A stretch of 64,000 nt of DNA from Micrococcales bacterium (GCA_017306245.1 JAFKIY010000007.1:33665-97664), one strand, 5' to 3'; shown: positions 8,633 to 16,897, counted from the first letter of the stretch. A program made the numbers and translations. Notes: a model not told the origin generated them from the letters alone.

Positions 8633-9835
8633 GTGACCAGTGAACACGCGCGAATCTCGCACCGCATTGCCGCCATCGCCGAGTCGGCGACGCTCAAAGT
8701 CGATGCGAAAGCGAAAGCGCTGAAAGCTGAAGGTCGGCCCATCATCTCGTACGCGGCGGGTGAGCCGGACTTCGTGACGCCGTCGAACGTCGTGGATGCC
8801 GCATCCGCTGCCGTGCTCGACCCGCGCAACTACCGCTACACCCCCGCTGCCGGGCTGCCCGAGCTGCGCGAGGCGATCGCGGAGAAAACCCGCAGGGACA
8901 GCGGCCTCGCGGTCGACGCATCCCGGGTCATCGTCACGAACGGCGGAAAGCAGGCCGTGTACCAGTCGATCGCGACCGTCGTCGATGACGGGGACGAGGT
9001 CATCCTGCCGTCGCCGTACTGGACCACCTACCCGGAGGTCATCAAGCTCGCCGGAGGGGTGCCCGTCGAGGTGTTCGCCGGTGCCGACCAGGGCTACAAG
9101 GTGACAGTCGAGCAGCTGGAGGCAGCGCGCACCCCCAAAACGAAGCTGCTCATTTTCGTGTCGCCGTCCAACCCGACCGGCGCGGTGTACTCGCCGCAGG
9201 AGACCACCGCCATCGGCACCTGGGCGCTCGAGCACGGCATTTGGGTGATGACCGACGAGATCTACCAGAACCTCGTATACGACGGCGTGAAGGCTGTCTC
9301 CATCGTCGAGGCCGTGCCAGAGCTTGCCGAGCAGACTCTGCTCGTGAACGGGGTCGCCAAAAGCTACGCGATGACCGGATGGCGGCTCGGCTGGATGGTC
9401 GGGCCCGCGGATGCCATCAAGGGCGCCGCGAACATGCAGTCGCACCTCACCTCCAACGTGTCCAACATTTCGCAGCGGGCGGCGCTCGCGGCGCTCACCG
9501 GCCCGCAGGAAACCGTCGAGCTCATGCGGCAGTCGTTCGAGCGCCGGCGAAATGTCATCATCGAGGAGCTGAACAAGATCGAGGGCGTTCACGCGCCCAT
9601 GCCGCACGGTGCGTTTTACGCGTATGCGGATGTGACGGGGTTGCTCGGGCGCAACTGGGGCGGGGTGAAGGCGACGACGTCGCTCGAGCTCGCGGACCTC
9701 ATCCTCGAGCAGGCGGAGGTCGCGGTGGTGCCGGGCGAAGCGTTCGGACCGAGCGGATACCTGCGGCTCTCCTACGCGCTCGGCGACGAGCCGCTGCTCG
9801 AGGGCATCCAGCGCCTGCAGCGCCTGTTCAGCTAG
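8633..9835 (+). CDS. Pyridoxal-phosphate aminotransferase, aspartate-aminotransferase type
   Basis: Class I aminotransferase of 400 aa. The start is taken as the GTG at 8633 ([23 protein letters not shown]); the longer upstream frame crosses a terminator. Motifs: [17 protein letters not shown]-type small-domain [27 protein letters not shown], the PLP-binding lysine in [17 protein letters not shown], and [12 protein letters not shown] near the C-terminus. It transfers the amino group of aspartate (or a similar amino acid) to 2-oxoglutarate. Relatives sit between murB and secE in Microbacteriaceae, consistent with this location. Confidence 0.9.
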   Translation: MTSEHARISHRIAAIAESATLKVDAKAKALKAEGRPIISYAAGEPDFVTPSNVVDAASAAVLDPRNYRYTPAAGLPELREAIAEKTRRDSGLAVDASRVIVTNGGKQAVYQSIATVVDDGDEVILPSPYWTTYPEVIKLAGGVPVEVFAGADQGYKVTVEQLEAARTPKTKLLIFVSPSNPTGAVYSPQETTAIGTWALEHGIWVMTDEIYQNLVYDGVKAVSIVEAVPELAEQTLLVNGVAKSYAMTGWRLGWMVGPADAIKGAANMQSHLTSNVSNISQRAALAALTGPQETVELMRQSFERRRNVIIEELNKIEGVHAPMPHGAFYAYADVTGLLGRNWGGVKATTSLELADLILEQAEVAVVPGEAFGPSGYLRLSYALGDEPLLEGIQRLQRLFS

Positions 9836-9857
9836 CCAGCCGCCCGCTGAGCATCGC

Positions 9858-9914
9858 TGAGGGGTCCCAAAGTGCCCTTCTGCACGCCTTGAGAGGGCAC
9901 TTTGGGACCCCTCA
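9858..9914. repeat. Long palindrome 1 (21-bp perfect stem)
   Basis: TGAGGGGTCCCAAAGTGCCC plus one T (9858-9878) is perfectly complementary to 9894-9914, with a 15-base loop. It sits just after the aminotransferase stop and lacks a T-tract. The right arm AGGGCACTTTGGGACCCCTC nearly equals the right arm of the palindrome inside hadB (16256-16279), so the two belong to one dispersed family. Confidence 0.9.
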
Positions 9915-9970
9915 ATGGTGTTGTGGGTAATTAGGGAGGGTGAGCCCCTGCGTGTGAAAGCCTTTCGGCC

Positions 9971-10870
9971 ATGCCTCGGATTCCCGTCCCGATAGGCGTG
10001 CTTTCCGCATCCTTCACGACACGCCAAGGGCGCGCGGCCGGCCTTGGTAAGCACCGAATGCGTGGCACAGATCTCGACAAGCCGTTTCATGGCATCCGCA
10101 CCATCGGTCCTGCGACCACGATTGACGAACTCGCGCGGGCATTCCAGCAGGGTGCAACAGAATTCGCGTTCTTCTGCGGCATCACTGCCGCGATGATCCT
10201 TCGAGTTCCACTGCCGCAGCGCCACGAGCAATCACGGCTTTTGCATGTCGCCGTCCCGGCGCCTCGTCGAGCGCCGAAAGCTCGCGGCACGATCGGCCAC
10301 AAGTTCCACATCAGAGACGACGAGGTGCGTGAGTGGCACGGGCTGCGGGTTACGACGCCGGAACGCACCTGGTGCGACCTTGCCTCGACCCTGTCGGTTC
10401 CCGACCTCGTCGCCGCGGGAGATTTTCTGGTCCACCATCGGCTCCCGTTCACTACAACCGAGCGCCTCAAAGAGGCGGTCGCGGGTTACGCTGGCCGCCG
10501 CGGCAAGCCCGCATTGCGTGCCGCCCTCCCGCTTCTCAATGCCCGATCCGAGTCCCGGCGCGAGTCGCTCCTCCGCGTTCTCATCGTGACCGCGGGCATT
10601 CCGGGCGTCGCGGCAAACCAGTGGATCACGACATCCGGCGGCTACAGGTACCGAGGTGACCTCGTCATCCGCGAGAAGAAGGTCGTGATCGAGTACCAAA
10701 GCCGCTTCCACGACGAGTCGAAGGAGTTCCGCGCGGACATGACGCGGATCTCGCGACTCGAAGCCGACCGCTGGTTCGTGATGCAGGTCAACAACGACGA
10801 CCTGAGCAACCCGCGCGAACTGGCGGAGCGCATCCGCACTGTGCTCCGTGGTCGTCTGAGCGTGGCGTGA
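9971..10870 (+). CDS. AbiEi/DUF559-like protein with endonuclease-type C-terminus
   Basis: The product (299 aa) has the layout of a widespread actinobacterial group: an N-terminal segment resembling the AbiEi antitoxin family (GIRTIGPATTIDELARAFQ; GLRVTTPERTWCDLAS near 120-140) and a C-terminal DUF559/Vsr-like fold with RGDLVIREKKVVIEYQSRFH, where D and E fit PD-(D/E)XK residues. No toxin partner (AbiEii) is adjacent. Function is unknown; a nuclease is an inference from the fold. Its TGA stop is the first three bases of a long palindrome. Confidence 0.65.
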   Translation: MPRIPVPIGVLSASFTTRQGRAAGLGKHRMRGTDLDKPFHGIRTIGPATTIDELARAFQQGATEFAFFCGITAAMILRVPLPQRHEQSRLLHVAVPAPRRAPKARGTIGHKFHIRDDEVREWHGLRVTTPERTWCDLASTLSVPDLVAAGDFLVHHRLPFTTTERLKEAVAGYAGRRGKPALRAALPLLNARSESRRESLLRVLIVTAGIPGVAANQWITTSGGYRYRGDLVIREKKVVIEYQSRFHDESKEFRADMTRISRLEADRWFVMQVNNDDLSNPRELAERIRTVLRGRLSVA

Positions 10871-10924
10871 GTTGCGAGTTTCGGCCCTTCGCGCGCGCAG
10901 GGAAGGGCACAAACTCGCAACTCA
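10868..10924. repeat. Long palindrome 2 starting at a stop codon
   Basis: TGAGTTGCGAGTTT (10868-10881) pairs with 10911-10924 (14 bp); after a 3x3 internal loop, CCCTTC (10885-10890) pairs with GAAGGG (10902-10907). The inner part CGGCCCTTC...GGAAGGGCAC closely matches the inner part of the palindrome in hadB. The stop codon of the preceding gene is inside the outer stem. Confidence 0.88.
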
Positions 10925-11028
10925 GGGGATGTGCGACGGGTAAGGGCGCGGGGTCAACCGGTCGGTGGATGCGGAATCCCACCGGATGATCGCTACCGCG
11001 CGCGACCGGCGGCGACCACGATGGTGGC

Positions 11029-11913
11029 ATGACAAACTCTGACAACGTCGTGAGCGTGACCGACCTCCGCAAGAACTATGGCGGCGTGACGGGGCTCGAC
11101 GGCGTGACCTTCGACATCCGCCGCGGCGAAACGTTCGCCCTGCTCGGGCCGAACGGCGCCGGCAAATCCACCACGATCGAAATCCTGGAAGGCTACCGCG
11201 ACCGCACGAGCGGCGACGCGAGCGTGCTCGGCGTCGACCCGCAACGGGGAGGCATCGACTGGAAAGCACGGATCGGCATCGTCCTGCAAAGTACGGGCGA
11301 AAGTGGCAACGTGACCGTCCAGGAGCAGCTAACCCACTTCGCCGGTTACTACCCGAATCCCCGCGATATCAACGAAGTTATTGACGCCGTGGGCCTCAGG
11401 GAAAAGGCGAAGACCCGCATCGGCAAGCTTTCCGGTGGTCAGCGTCGGCGCGTGGATGTCGCCCTCGGCATCATCGGACGCCCCGAACTCCTGTTCCTGG
11501 ACGAGCCCACCACGGGATTCGACCCTGAGGCGCGCCGGCAGTTCTGGACGCTCATCGACGGCCTGAAAGCCGACGGCACGAGCATCCTGCTCACGACCCA
11601 CTACCTCGACGAGGCCGCCCACCTCGCCGACCGCGCGGCGGTCATCAACGGCGGCCGCATCGTCGACATGGGCACGATCGGCGAGATCGGCGGCTCGGAA
11701 GCCCGCGTGCCGGTCGTCCGCTGGAACGACGGCGGCACGAAACGGGAGCAGCGCACGCACGAACCCGCGGCGCTCGTCGCGCACCTTCGCACCGACCTGG
11801 GCGGGGAACCGGACGGCCTCGAAGTCATCCGCCCCAGCCTGGAAGACATCTATCTGGACCTCGTCGGCGCGAGTCGCGCCGACGCACTCACCACAGAGGC
11901 GGCACTCGCATGA
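11029..11913 (+). CDS. ABC-2 exporter ATP-binding subunit
   Basis: The product (294 aa) is a CcmA/DrrA-type ATPase: Walker A GPNGAGKST near residue 40, Q-loop in GIVLQSTGESGN, signature LSGGQRRRVDVALG, Walker B LLFLDEPTTGFD, and switch TTHYLDEAAHLADRAAV. A C-terminal extension of about 80 residues ends in SLEDIYLDLVG, as in DrrA-like exporters of drugs or lipids. Its stop overlaps the permease start (ATGA). The downstream two-component system suggests sensing of an envelope-active compound; the substrate is unknown. Confidence 0.92.
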   Translation: MTNSDNVVSVTDLRKNYGGVTGLDGVTFDIRRGETFALLGPNGAGKSTTIEILEGYRDRTSGDASVLGVDPQRGGIDWKARIGIVLQSTGESGNVTVQEQLTHFAGYYPNPRDINEVIDAVGLREKAKTRIGKLSGGQRRRVDVALGIIGRPELLFLDEPTTGFDPEARRQFWTLIDGLKADGTSILLTTHYLDEAAHLADRAAVINGGRIVDMGTIGEIGGSEARVPVVRWNDGGTKREQRTHEPAALVAHLRTDLGGEPDGLEVIRPSLEDIYLDLVGASRADALTTEAALA

Positions 11914-12818
11914 GCAACACAACCAACACGCCCACCGCCAGCACGTCAACTGGCGTCGCGCCAGGCTCGACCGGCACCGCGAGCGCGCAGCACACCGACA
12001 CGCTCGGCCGCGCCATCCGACTCGGCATCTCCCGCATCGGCTACGAACTGAAGGTGTACGCCCGCCAGGGCGACTCCGTGTTCTTCACATTCCTGTTCCC
12101 GATCCTCATGCTCTCGATCTTCGCGGTCGCGTTCAGCGGCATGGGCAACCTCGGCGCAGCGCCCGACGGCACGGGCGGCATCTCCTGGGCGGCGTACTAC
12201 CTGCCCGGGATGATCGCGGCCGGCATGCTGCTGAGCGGCGTGCAGAACCTCGGCGTCGACATCGCCACCGAGAAGGGGGACGGCACGCTCAAGCGCCTCG
12301 GCGGATCCCCGCTGCCGGTGATCTCCTACTTCATCGGCAAAATCGGCATGGTGTTTTTGAGCGCCATTGTGCAGGCGGGGCTCATCCTCCTGGTCGCGCG
12401 CGTCGGTTTCAACGTCGAGCTGCCGACCGATCCGGACAAGTGGCTGCTGTTCGCGTGGGTGTTCCTCCTCGGCGTCATCACGAGCTGCGTGCTCGGGATC
12501 GCCCTCTCGGCGCTCCCGCGCAGCGGCAAGAGCGCAACGGCGGTCGTCATCCCGATCGTGCTTCTGCTGCAGTTCATCTCGGGCGTGTACCTGCAGTTCA
12601 CGATGCTGCCCGAGTGGTTGCAGAACTTCGCAAGCGTGTTCCCGCTCAAGTGGATGGCGCAGGGCATGCGCGCAGTGTTCCTGCCCGAATCCTTCGCCAC
12701 GCTCGAACAGGGCGGCACGTGGAACCTTCCGTGGGTGGCGATCATCATGGGCGTGTGGTTCGTGGTGGGGCTCCTGCTCACCCGGATGACGTTCCGCTGG
12801 ATCCGCAAAGACACCTGA
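11910..12818 (+). CDS. ABC-2 type exporter permease
   Basis: The product (302 aa) has a Ser/Thr-rich N-terminal tail of about 35 residues, then six predicted membrane helices, including FFTFLFPILMLSIFAVAF, YYLPGMIAAGMLLSGVQNLG and VVIPIVLLLQFISGVYLQF, ending RMTFRWIRKDT. This is the DrrB-like permease partner of the ATPase it overlaps by four bases. It is followed after 24 bases by the sensor kinase gene on the same strand, so a four-gene operon is likely. Confidence 0.9.
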   Translation: MSNTTNTPTASTSTGVAPGSTGTASAQHTDTLGRAIRLGISRIGYELKVYARQGDSVFFTFLFPILMLSIFAVAFSGMGNLGAAPDGTGGISWAAYYLPGMIAAGMLLSGVQNLGVDIATEKGDGTLKRLGGSPLPVISYFIGKIGMVFLSAIVQAGLILLVARVGFNVELPTDPDKWLLFAWVFLLGVITSCVLGIALSALPRSGKSATAVVIPIVLLLQFISGVYLQFTMLPEWLQNFASVFPLKWMAQGMRAVFLPESFATLEQGGTWNLPWVAIIMGVWFVVGLLLTRMTFRWIRKDT

Positions 12819-12842
12819 GCCGCAATCAGGGAGAATCGACTG

Positions 12843-13994
12843 ATGGAGAACCCGAAGTGGTGGCATGTGGCGGTGGGAGTCGTCACCGTCGTGCTCACCG
12901 TGATGCTCTTCTTCATCGAGAATCTCAGCCCGGTGCGGATCGTGGGTGCGCTTGCGGCGCTCGCCGTGTTCGCCGTCAGCTGGTACACGATCGGGAGGCT
13001 CGCGTGGACGCGCCGCTGGGCCGCCGTCGCGTTCCTCGTCATCATGATCGTGAGCGCCGGGGTCGCGTCAAGCTTCTACCCGGCGATGGCGGTCATCCAG
13101 TGCGTCGCGTTCCCGTTGGTCTGGGTGATCACGCGGGAGTTGCGTGACGCCATCCTCGCGAACATCGCCCTGGCCCTGGCGGTGGGCATCGGGCTCGCGA
13201 ACAGTTTCGGGCTCACCCCGGAGTCGGCGCTGCAGGCGGCATTCACGGCAGCGCTGTCCCTCGGCTTCAGCATCGCCCTCGGATTGTGGATCACCCGCAT
13301 CTTCGACCTCGCCGCGGAACGGCAGGAACTCATCGACGACCTCCGCGCCGCTCAGGGTCAGCTCGCAGCGATGCACAGGGACGCCGGCGTCACGAGCGAA
13401 CGGGAACGTCTTTCCCGGGAACTGCACGACACGATCGCGCAAAGCCTCACCGGGCTCGTCATGCTCGTGCAGGGCGCGCGCCGCGACCTGGATGCCGGCG
13501 ACAGCGAGGCGGCGAAGGCCGCACTCGCCATGATCGAGGAGAACACACGGGAGACGCTCGTGGAGACGCGCTCGCTCGTCGCATCCGGAGCAGCCGTAGA
13601 GGTGCCGGGCGGATTCGTCCCCGCGCTTCACCGACTCGCGGAGCGCTTCGAACGGGAAACCGGGGTGAGCGTTTCGGTGGCGGCGAACGACATCCCCGCG
13701 CTCGACCGCGGAAGCGAAGTGGTGCTGCTGCGGTGCACGCAGGAGGCACTCGCGAACATCCGGAAGCACGCGAATGCGGACACCGTGACGCTCACGGCAA
13801 CGGGGAACGGCCGCGACGTGGAGTTGCGTGTCGCCGACGACGGCGTGGGGTTCCGGGATGGCCAGAACAGCGGAGGTTTCGGGCTCGCCGGAATGCGCGA
13901 GCGGCTCGCCCTCGTCGACGGCTCCCTCGACGTGGAAACCAGCGACGACGGCACGGTCCTCACCGCGCGGGTGCCCGCCGTGGTGCCGGCATGA
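12843..13994 (+). CDS. DesK/NarX-type sensor histidine kinase
   Basis: The product (383 aa) has an N-terminal sensor of about five to six membrane helices (residues 8-160) with almost no extracellular domain, then the HisKA_3 dimerisation box RERLSRELHDTIAQSLTGLV with the phospho-accepting His, and a HATPase domain (ALANIRKHANADTVT; VADDGVGF; GFGLAGMRERLALV). It should phosphorylate the response regulator encoded immediately downstream, with which it overlaps by ATGA. Such membrane-buried sensors commonly detect lipid or drug stress through an adjacent ABC transporter. Confidence 0.93.
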   Translation: MENPKWWHVAVGVVTVVLTVMLFFIENLSPVRIVGALAALAVFAVSWYTIGRLAWTRRWAAVAFLVIMIVSAGVASSFYPAMAVIQCVAFPLVWVITRELRDAILANIALALAVGIGLANSFGLTPESALQAAFTAALSLGFSIALGLWITRIFDLAAERQELIDDLRAAQGQLAAMHRDAGVTSERERLSRELHDTIAQSLTGLVMLVQGARRDLDAGDSEAAKAALAMIEENTRETLVETRSLVASGAAVEVPGGFVPALHRLAERFERETGVSVSVAANDIPALDRGSEVVLLRCTQEALANIRKHANADTVTLTATGNGRDVELRVADDGVGFRDGQNSGGFGLAGMRERLALVDGSLDVETSDDGTVLTARVPAVVPA

Positions 13995-14614
13995 GCCGCA
14001 CGCGCATCCTCGTGGCCGACGACCACCCGGTGGTGCGCGGGGGAATCGTGGCGCTCCTCGGCACGGCGGATGACCTGGACGTCGTGGGTGAAGCCGCCGA
14101 CGGCCTCGAGGCGGTTCGTCTCGCGCTCGAGCTGGAGCCGGATGTCGTCCTCATGGACCTGCGCATGCCCGGCATCGACGGGGACGAAGCGACCGCGCGG
14201 ATCCTCGCCGAGCGGCCCGGCATCCGAGTGCTCGTGCTCACCACCTACGAGAGCGACGACAGCATCCTTACCGCAATCGAGGCGGGCGCGAGCGGGTACC
14301 TGCTGAAGGCGGCGCCACAGGAAGAGCTGCTCGCCGGCATCCGCTCCGTCGCGCGCGGCGAAGTCGCGCTCGCACCGCGCATCGCCGCGATACTCGTGAA
14401 CCGGGTGCAGCGGCCCGCCGCGCCGAGCCTCAGCCCCCGCGAAACCGAGGTGCTGAAACTTGTGGCGCAGGGCCGCAGCAACCCGGCGATCGCGAGCGAA
14501 CTGTTCCTCTCCGAAGCGACCGTGAAGACGCACCTGCTGCACGCGTTCGAGAAACTCGAAGTCAATGACCGTACGCGCGCGGTGACGAGGGCGATGGAGT
14601 TGGGGCTGCTCTGA
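13991..14614 (+). CDS. NarL/LuxR-family response regulator
   Basis: The product (207 aa) starts MSRTRILVADDHPVVRGGIV, has the phospho-acceptor Asp in DVVLMDLRMPGIDG, a conserved TTYESDD stretch and K in YLLKAAPQEEL. The C-terminal LuxR HTH is LSPRETEVLKLVAQGRSNP through LSEATVKTHLLHAFEKL. It overlaps the kinase gene by four bases. The probable target is the exporter operon itself. A very long palindrome follows the stop. Confidence 0.94.
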   Translation: MSRTRILVADDHPVVRGGIVALLGTADDLDVVGEAADGLEAVRLALELEPDVVLMDLRMPGIDGDEATARILAERPGIRVLVLTTYESDDSILTAIEAGASGYLLKAAPQEELLAGIRSVARGEVALAPRIAAILVNRVQRPAAPSLSPRETEVLKLVAQGRSNPAIASELFLSEATVKTHLLHAFEKLEVNDRTRAVTRAMELGLL

Positions 14615-14635
14615 ACTGGCTCCTGTTGGGGAGTC

Positions 14636-14720
14636 CGGTTCTGTAGAAAAAGGGTGTGCCGGCTCCGCCCATGGATGCCCGCCGAACCCCGAGCCGGCAC
14701 ACCCTTTTTCTACAGAACCG
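14636..14720. repeat. Long palindrome 3 (30-bp perfect stem) between convergent genes
   Basis: Positions 14636-14665 are perfectly complementary to 14691-14720, with a 25-base loop. It lies between the response regulator stop (14614) and the murB stop (14772). Each arm contains AGAAAAAGGGTGTGCC (or its complement), so a T5 run falls inside the right arm. It may serve as a bidirectional terminator, but the stem is far longer than a normal one and its sequence differs from palindromes 1, 2 and 4. Confidence 0.92.
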
Positions 14721-14771
14721 CCCGCCATGACACATCCGCGGTGCCGGGCACAGTGCAGTGGAGGTTGGCGG

Positions 14772-15824
14772 CTAAAGGGTGAGGCCGACGAACTGGGGCT
14801 CGGGCTGCAGCAGGATGCCGAACCGGTTCATGACCTGCAGGTGAATGTAGCGGGCCAGTTCGGCGATGTCGTTCGCGGTGGCGCCGCCGCGGTTCGTGAG
14901 CGCAAGCGTGTGCTTGGAGCTCACGGCAGCACGCGATCCGGGCAGGGCGAAGCCGCGGGAGATACCGCTGCGTTCGATGAGCCACGCGGCGCTCAACTTC
15001 ACGTCGGACTCTGGCGCGTCCGGGTCGAGGATCCAGCGCGGGGCATCCCGCGGCAGGCTGCGCGCGAAATTCTCTGCCACGATCGGGTTCGTGAAGAACG
15101 ATCCGGCGCTCACCGAATCGGGGTCGTCGGGGTCCAGCACCATGCCCTTCGACGCGCGCAGCCCGAGAACGGCGCTGCGCACATCCGCAAGCGGCACCCG
15201 TTCGCCGACCGGCACGTCGAGCGCCGCCGCGAGCTGGTCGTAGGCGATCGGGGCGCTCAGTTCGCTCTCGCTCAGGTGCAGGTCGAGGGACAGCACGACG
15301 CCGCGGCGCCCCCGTTTGAGCGATGAGGTGCGGTAGCCGAGCTCCAGGGCGGATGCGGGAAGCGTGACGCGCTCCCCACTCGCCTCGTCGAGGAAGTCCA
15401 CCGACACGAGAACCTCGGAGAGCTCCTGGCCGTACGCGCCAATGTTTTGCATGGGGGCGGCGCCCGCAGAACCGGGGATTCCGGACAGCGCCTCGATGCC
15501 GGACAGACGGTGCTCGACCGCGTGGGCGACCACGGCATCCCAGGGTTCGCCGGCGAGGACGCGCAGGATCGTCTGGCCCCCCGCCGCATCCACCTGGTCG
15601 ATGCCGCGCGAGAGCACCCGGATGACCGTGCCGTCGAAGCCTTCGTCCGCCACGAGGAGGTTTGAGCCACCACCGAGTGCGAACCACGGCTCGCGGCGCG
15701 ACCAGGTGTCGAGCGTCGCCTCGACCAAATCCACGGTGTTGCCCGGCGAGAGCAGTTCGCGCGCGGCGCCACCCACGTGCAGCGTCGTGAGCTCGGAGAG
15801 TGGCTGCGACGACTTCTCGGTCAT
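14772..15824 (-). CDS. murB: UDP-N-acetylenolpyruvoylglucosamine reductase MurB
   Basis: The product (350 aa) is a type I MurB. The FAD-binding N-terminal domain begins TTLHVGGAARELLSP and contains PWFALGGGSNLLVADEGFDG; GSAGAAPMQNIGAYGQEL follows. The catalytic Ser is in VSAGSFFTNPIV, and the C-terminal Glu is in LLQPEPQFVGL. It reduces UDP-GlcNAc-enolpyruvate to UDP-MurNAc with NADPH in peptidoglycan synthesis. Its start overlaps the hadB stop by four bases, so hadA-hadB-murB are one operon, as in many actinobacteria. Confidence 0.96.
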   Translation of the reverse strand: MTEKSSQPLSELTTLHVGGAARELLSPGNTVDLVEATLDTWSRREPWFALGGGSNLLVADEGFDGTVIRVLSRGIDQVDAAGGQTILRVLAGEPWDAVVAHAVEHRLSGIEALSGIPGSAGAAPMQNIGAYGQELSEVLVSVDFLDEASGERVTLPASALELGYRTSSLKRGRRGVVLSLDLHLSESELSAPIAYDQLAAALDVPVGERVPLADVRSAVLGLRASKGMVLDPDDPDSVSAGSFFTNPIVAENFARSLPRDAPRWILDPDAPESDVKLSAAWLIERSGISRGFALPGSRAAVSSKHTLALTNRGGATANDIAELARYIHLQVMNRFGILLQPEPQFVGLTL

Positions 15825-16294
15825 AGGCGGATGCGCAGCTGGGCTTTGCCCAGCACGGTTTCGTCCTCGAACGTGACGGTGAGGTCGATTCTGGCGCTGT
15901 CGTCGTCGACGGCGCCGACCTTGGCGACCACGCGCACGAGTGCGCCATCCGTCGCGTCCACGAGCACCGGGCGGGTGAAGCGCACCTGGTAGTCGACCAC
16001 GCGGCCGGGGTCGCCGAGCCAGTCGATGACGGGTTGTGCGGCGATGCCCATGGTGAGCATCCCGTGGGCGAGCACGCCGGGCAGGCCGACGCTCGTGGCG
16101 ACGTCGTCGCGGTAGTGGATGGGGTTGAAGTCACCGGAGGCACCTGCGTACCGCACGAGCGAATCGCGCGTGAGGTGGAAGTCGCGCTCGGCGACGATGT
16201 CTCCAACGGTCAGATCCCCGTGAGGGGTCCCATTCGGCCCTTCGTAGGGTGCAGGAAGGGCACTTTCGGACCCCTCACGGCCTGCGGGGCTCAT
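15821..16294 (-). CDS. MaoC-family dehydratase HadB-like, with palindrome in its N-terminal coding region
   Basis: The product (157 aa) is a hot-dog-fold hydratase: LTRDSLVRYAGASGDFNPIHYRD is the conserved active-site stretch (Asp and His) and GLPGVLAHGMLTMG follows. With HadA it forms the heterodimeric (3R)-hydroxyacyl-ACP dehydratase of FAS-II-type chain elongation. ATG at 16294 overlaps the hadA stop (ATGA). The first 25 or so codons, before DLTVGDIVAERDFHLTR, contain palindrome 4 in frame and are unlike the short N-terminus usual for the family. An alternative start after the palindrome lacks an obvious Shine-Dalgarno. Confidence 0.88.
   Translation of the reverse strand: MSPAGREGSESALPAPYEGPNGTPHGDLTVGDIVAERDFHLTRDSLVRYAGASGDFNPIHYRDDVATSVGLPGVLAHGMLTMGIAAQPVIDWLGDPGRVVDYQVRFTRPVLVDATDGALVRVVAKVGAVDDDSARIDLTVTFEDETVLGKAQLRIRL
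16219..16279. repeat. Long palindrome 4, inside the 5' coding region of hadB
   Basis: CGTGAGGGGTCC (16219-16230) pairs with 16268-16279; inside, CCCTT (16238-16242) pairs with AAGGG (16256-16260) across an unpaired segment. Right arm and core share long stretches with palindrome 1 (GGGCACTTT.GGACCCCTCA) and palindrome 2 (CGGCCCTTC...GGAAGGGCAC). It keeps the hadB frame open. Confidence 0.88.
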
Positions 16295-16737
16295 TCGTCA
16301 CCCCGTACTACGAGGGTGGATGTCGCGGTCACGACGTGCTTGCCTGCCTCGTCCACGATGACCGAGTCCGAGGTAACCATGCTGTGTCCGCCGAGGGATT
16401 TGACGCTTGTGACGGTGAGCGTTGCGGTGAGTTCGTCGCCGGCGACGATGGGGCGCGTGTACGTGAATCTTTGGTCGCCGTGAACGACACGGGTGAAGTC
16501 GATGCCGGCATCCGGTTCGGCGAGGAGCTGGGCGAGGGTGCGTTCCTGCACGACAATGGGGAACGTCGGCGGGGCGACAACATCCGTGTATCCGGCGGCG
16601 ATGGCTGAATCCGGATCATGGTTGATGGGGTTTTCGGAGAACACGGCGCGGGCGAATTCGCGCACTTTCTCGCGGCCGACCAGGTAGGGCGCGGCCGGGG
16701 GGAATTCACGTCCGGCGATGTCAGGGTTCACTGCCAT
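16291..16737 (-). CDS. MaoC N-terminal-like dehydratase HadA-like
   Basis: The product (148 aa) starts MAVNPDIAGREFPPAAPYLVGREKVREFA and has the FAS1-like dehydratase features: NPINHDPDSAIAAGYTDVVAPPTFPIV and the conserved HGDQRFTYTRPIVAGDEL. It is the non-catalytic, substrate-binding partner of HadB. First gene of the hadA-hadB-murB operon; the 160 bases upstream hold palindrome 5 and the terminator of the small-peptide gene rather than the rpmG gene found here in many actinobacteria. Confidence 0.9.
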   Translation of the reverse strand: MAVNPDIAGREFPPAAPYLVGREKVREFARAVFSENPINHDPDSAIAAGYTDVVAPPTFPIVVQERTLAQLLAEPDAGIDFTRVVHGDQRFTYTRPIVAGDELTATLTVTSVKSLGGHSMVTSDSVIVDEAGKHVVTATSTLVVRGDE

Positions 16738-16755
16738 CCGCCCATCCTCTCATGT

Positions 16756-16818
16756 CCGCGAGTGTGCACTTGTGGTCGTTTTCATCGCTCCAGAACCGCC
16801 ACAAGTGCACACTCGCGG
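16756..16818. repeat. Long palindrome 5 (20-bp perfect stem) upstream of hadA
   Basis: CCGCGAGTGTGCACTTGTGG (16756-16775) is perfectly complementary to 16799-16818, with a 23-base loop. It lies 18 bases upstream of the hadA start, downstream of the small-peptide gene terminator. No T-tract follows on either strand. Its sequence is unrelated to palindromes 1, 2 and 4. Confidence 0.9.
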
Positions 16819-16836
16819 GGGGTCGTGGGGAAAGAC

Positions 16837-16870
16837 GAAGCCCCGGTCACCGTGCGGTGGTCGGGGCTTC
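16837..16870 (-). terminator. Terminator of the 27-aa peptide gene
   Basis: On the minus strand GAAGCCCCGACCACCG pairs with CGGTGACCGGGGCTTC with one mismatched pair and a 2-base loop, then GTCTTTCCCC. It begins 28 bases after the peptide stop codon and ends before palindrome 5, isolating this small gene from hadA. Confidence 0.75.
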
Positions 16871-16897
16871 GCTGGGGGGATTACGTCAGTGCGCTGC

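Noticed and set aside
9836..10930. AbiE-type toxin-antitoxin pair
   Set aside because: Only an AbiEi-like N-terminal segment is present; no AbiEii toxin is encoded on either side.
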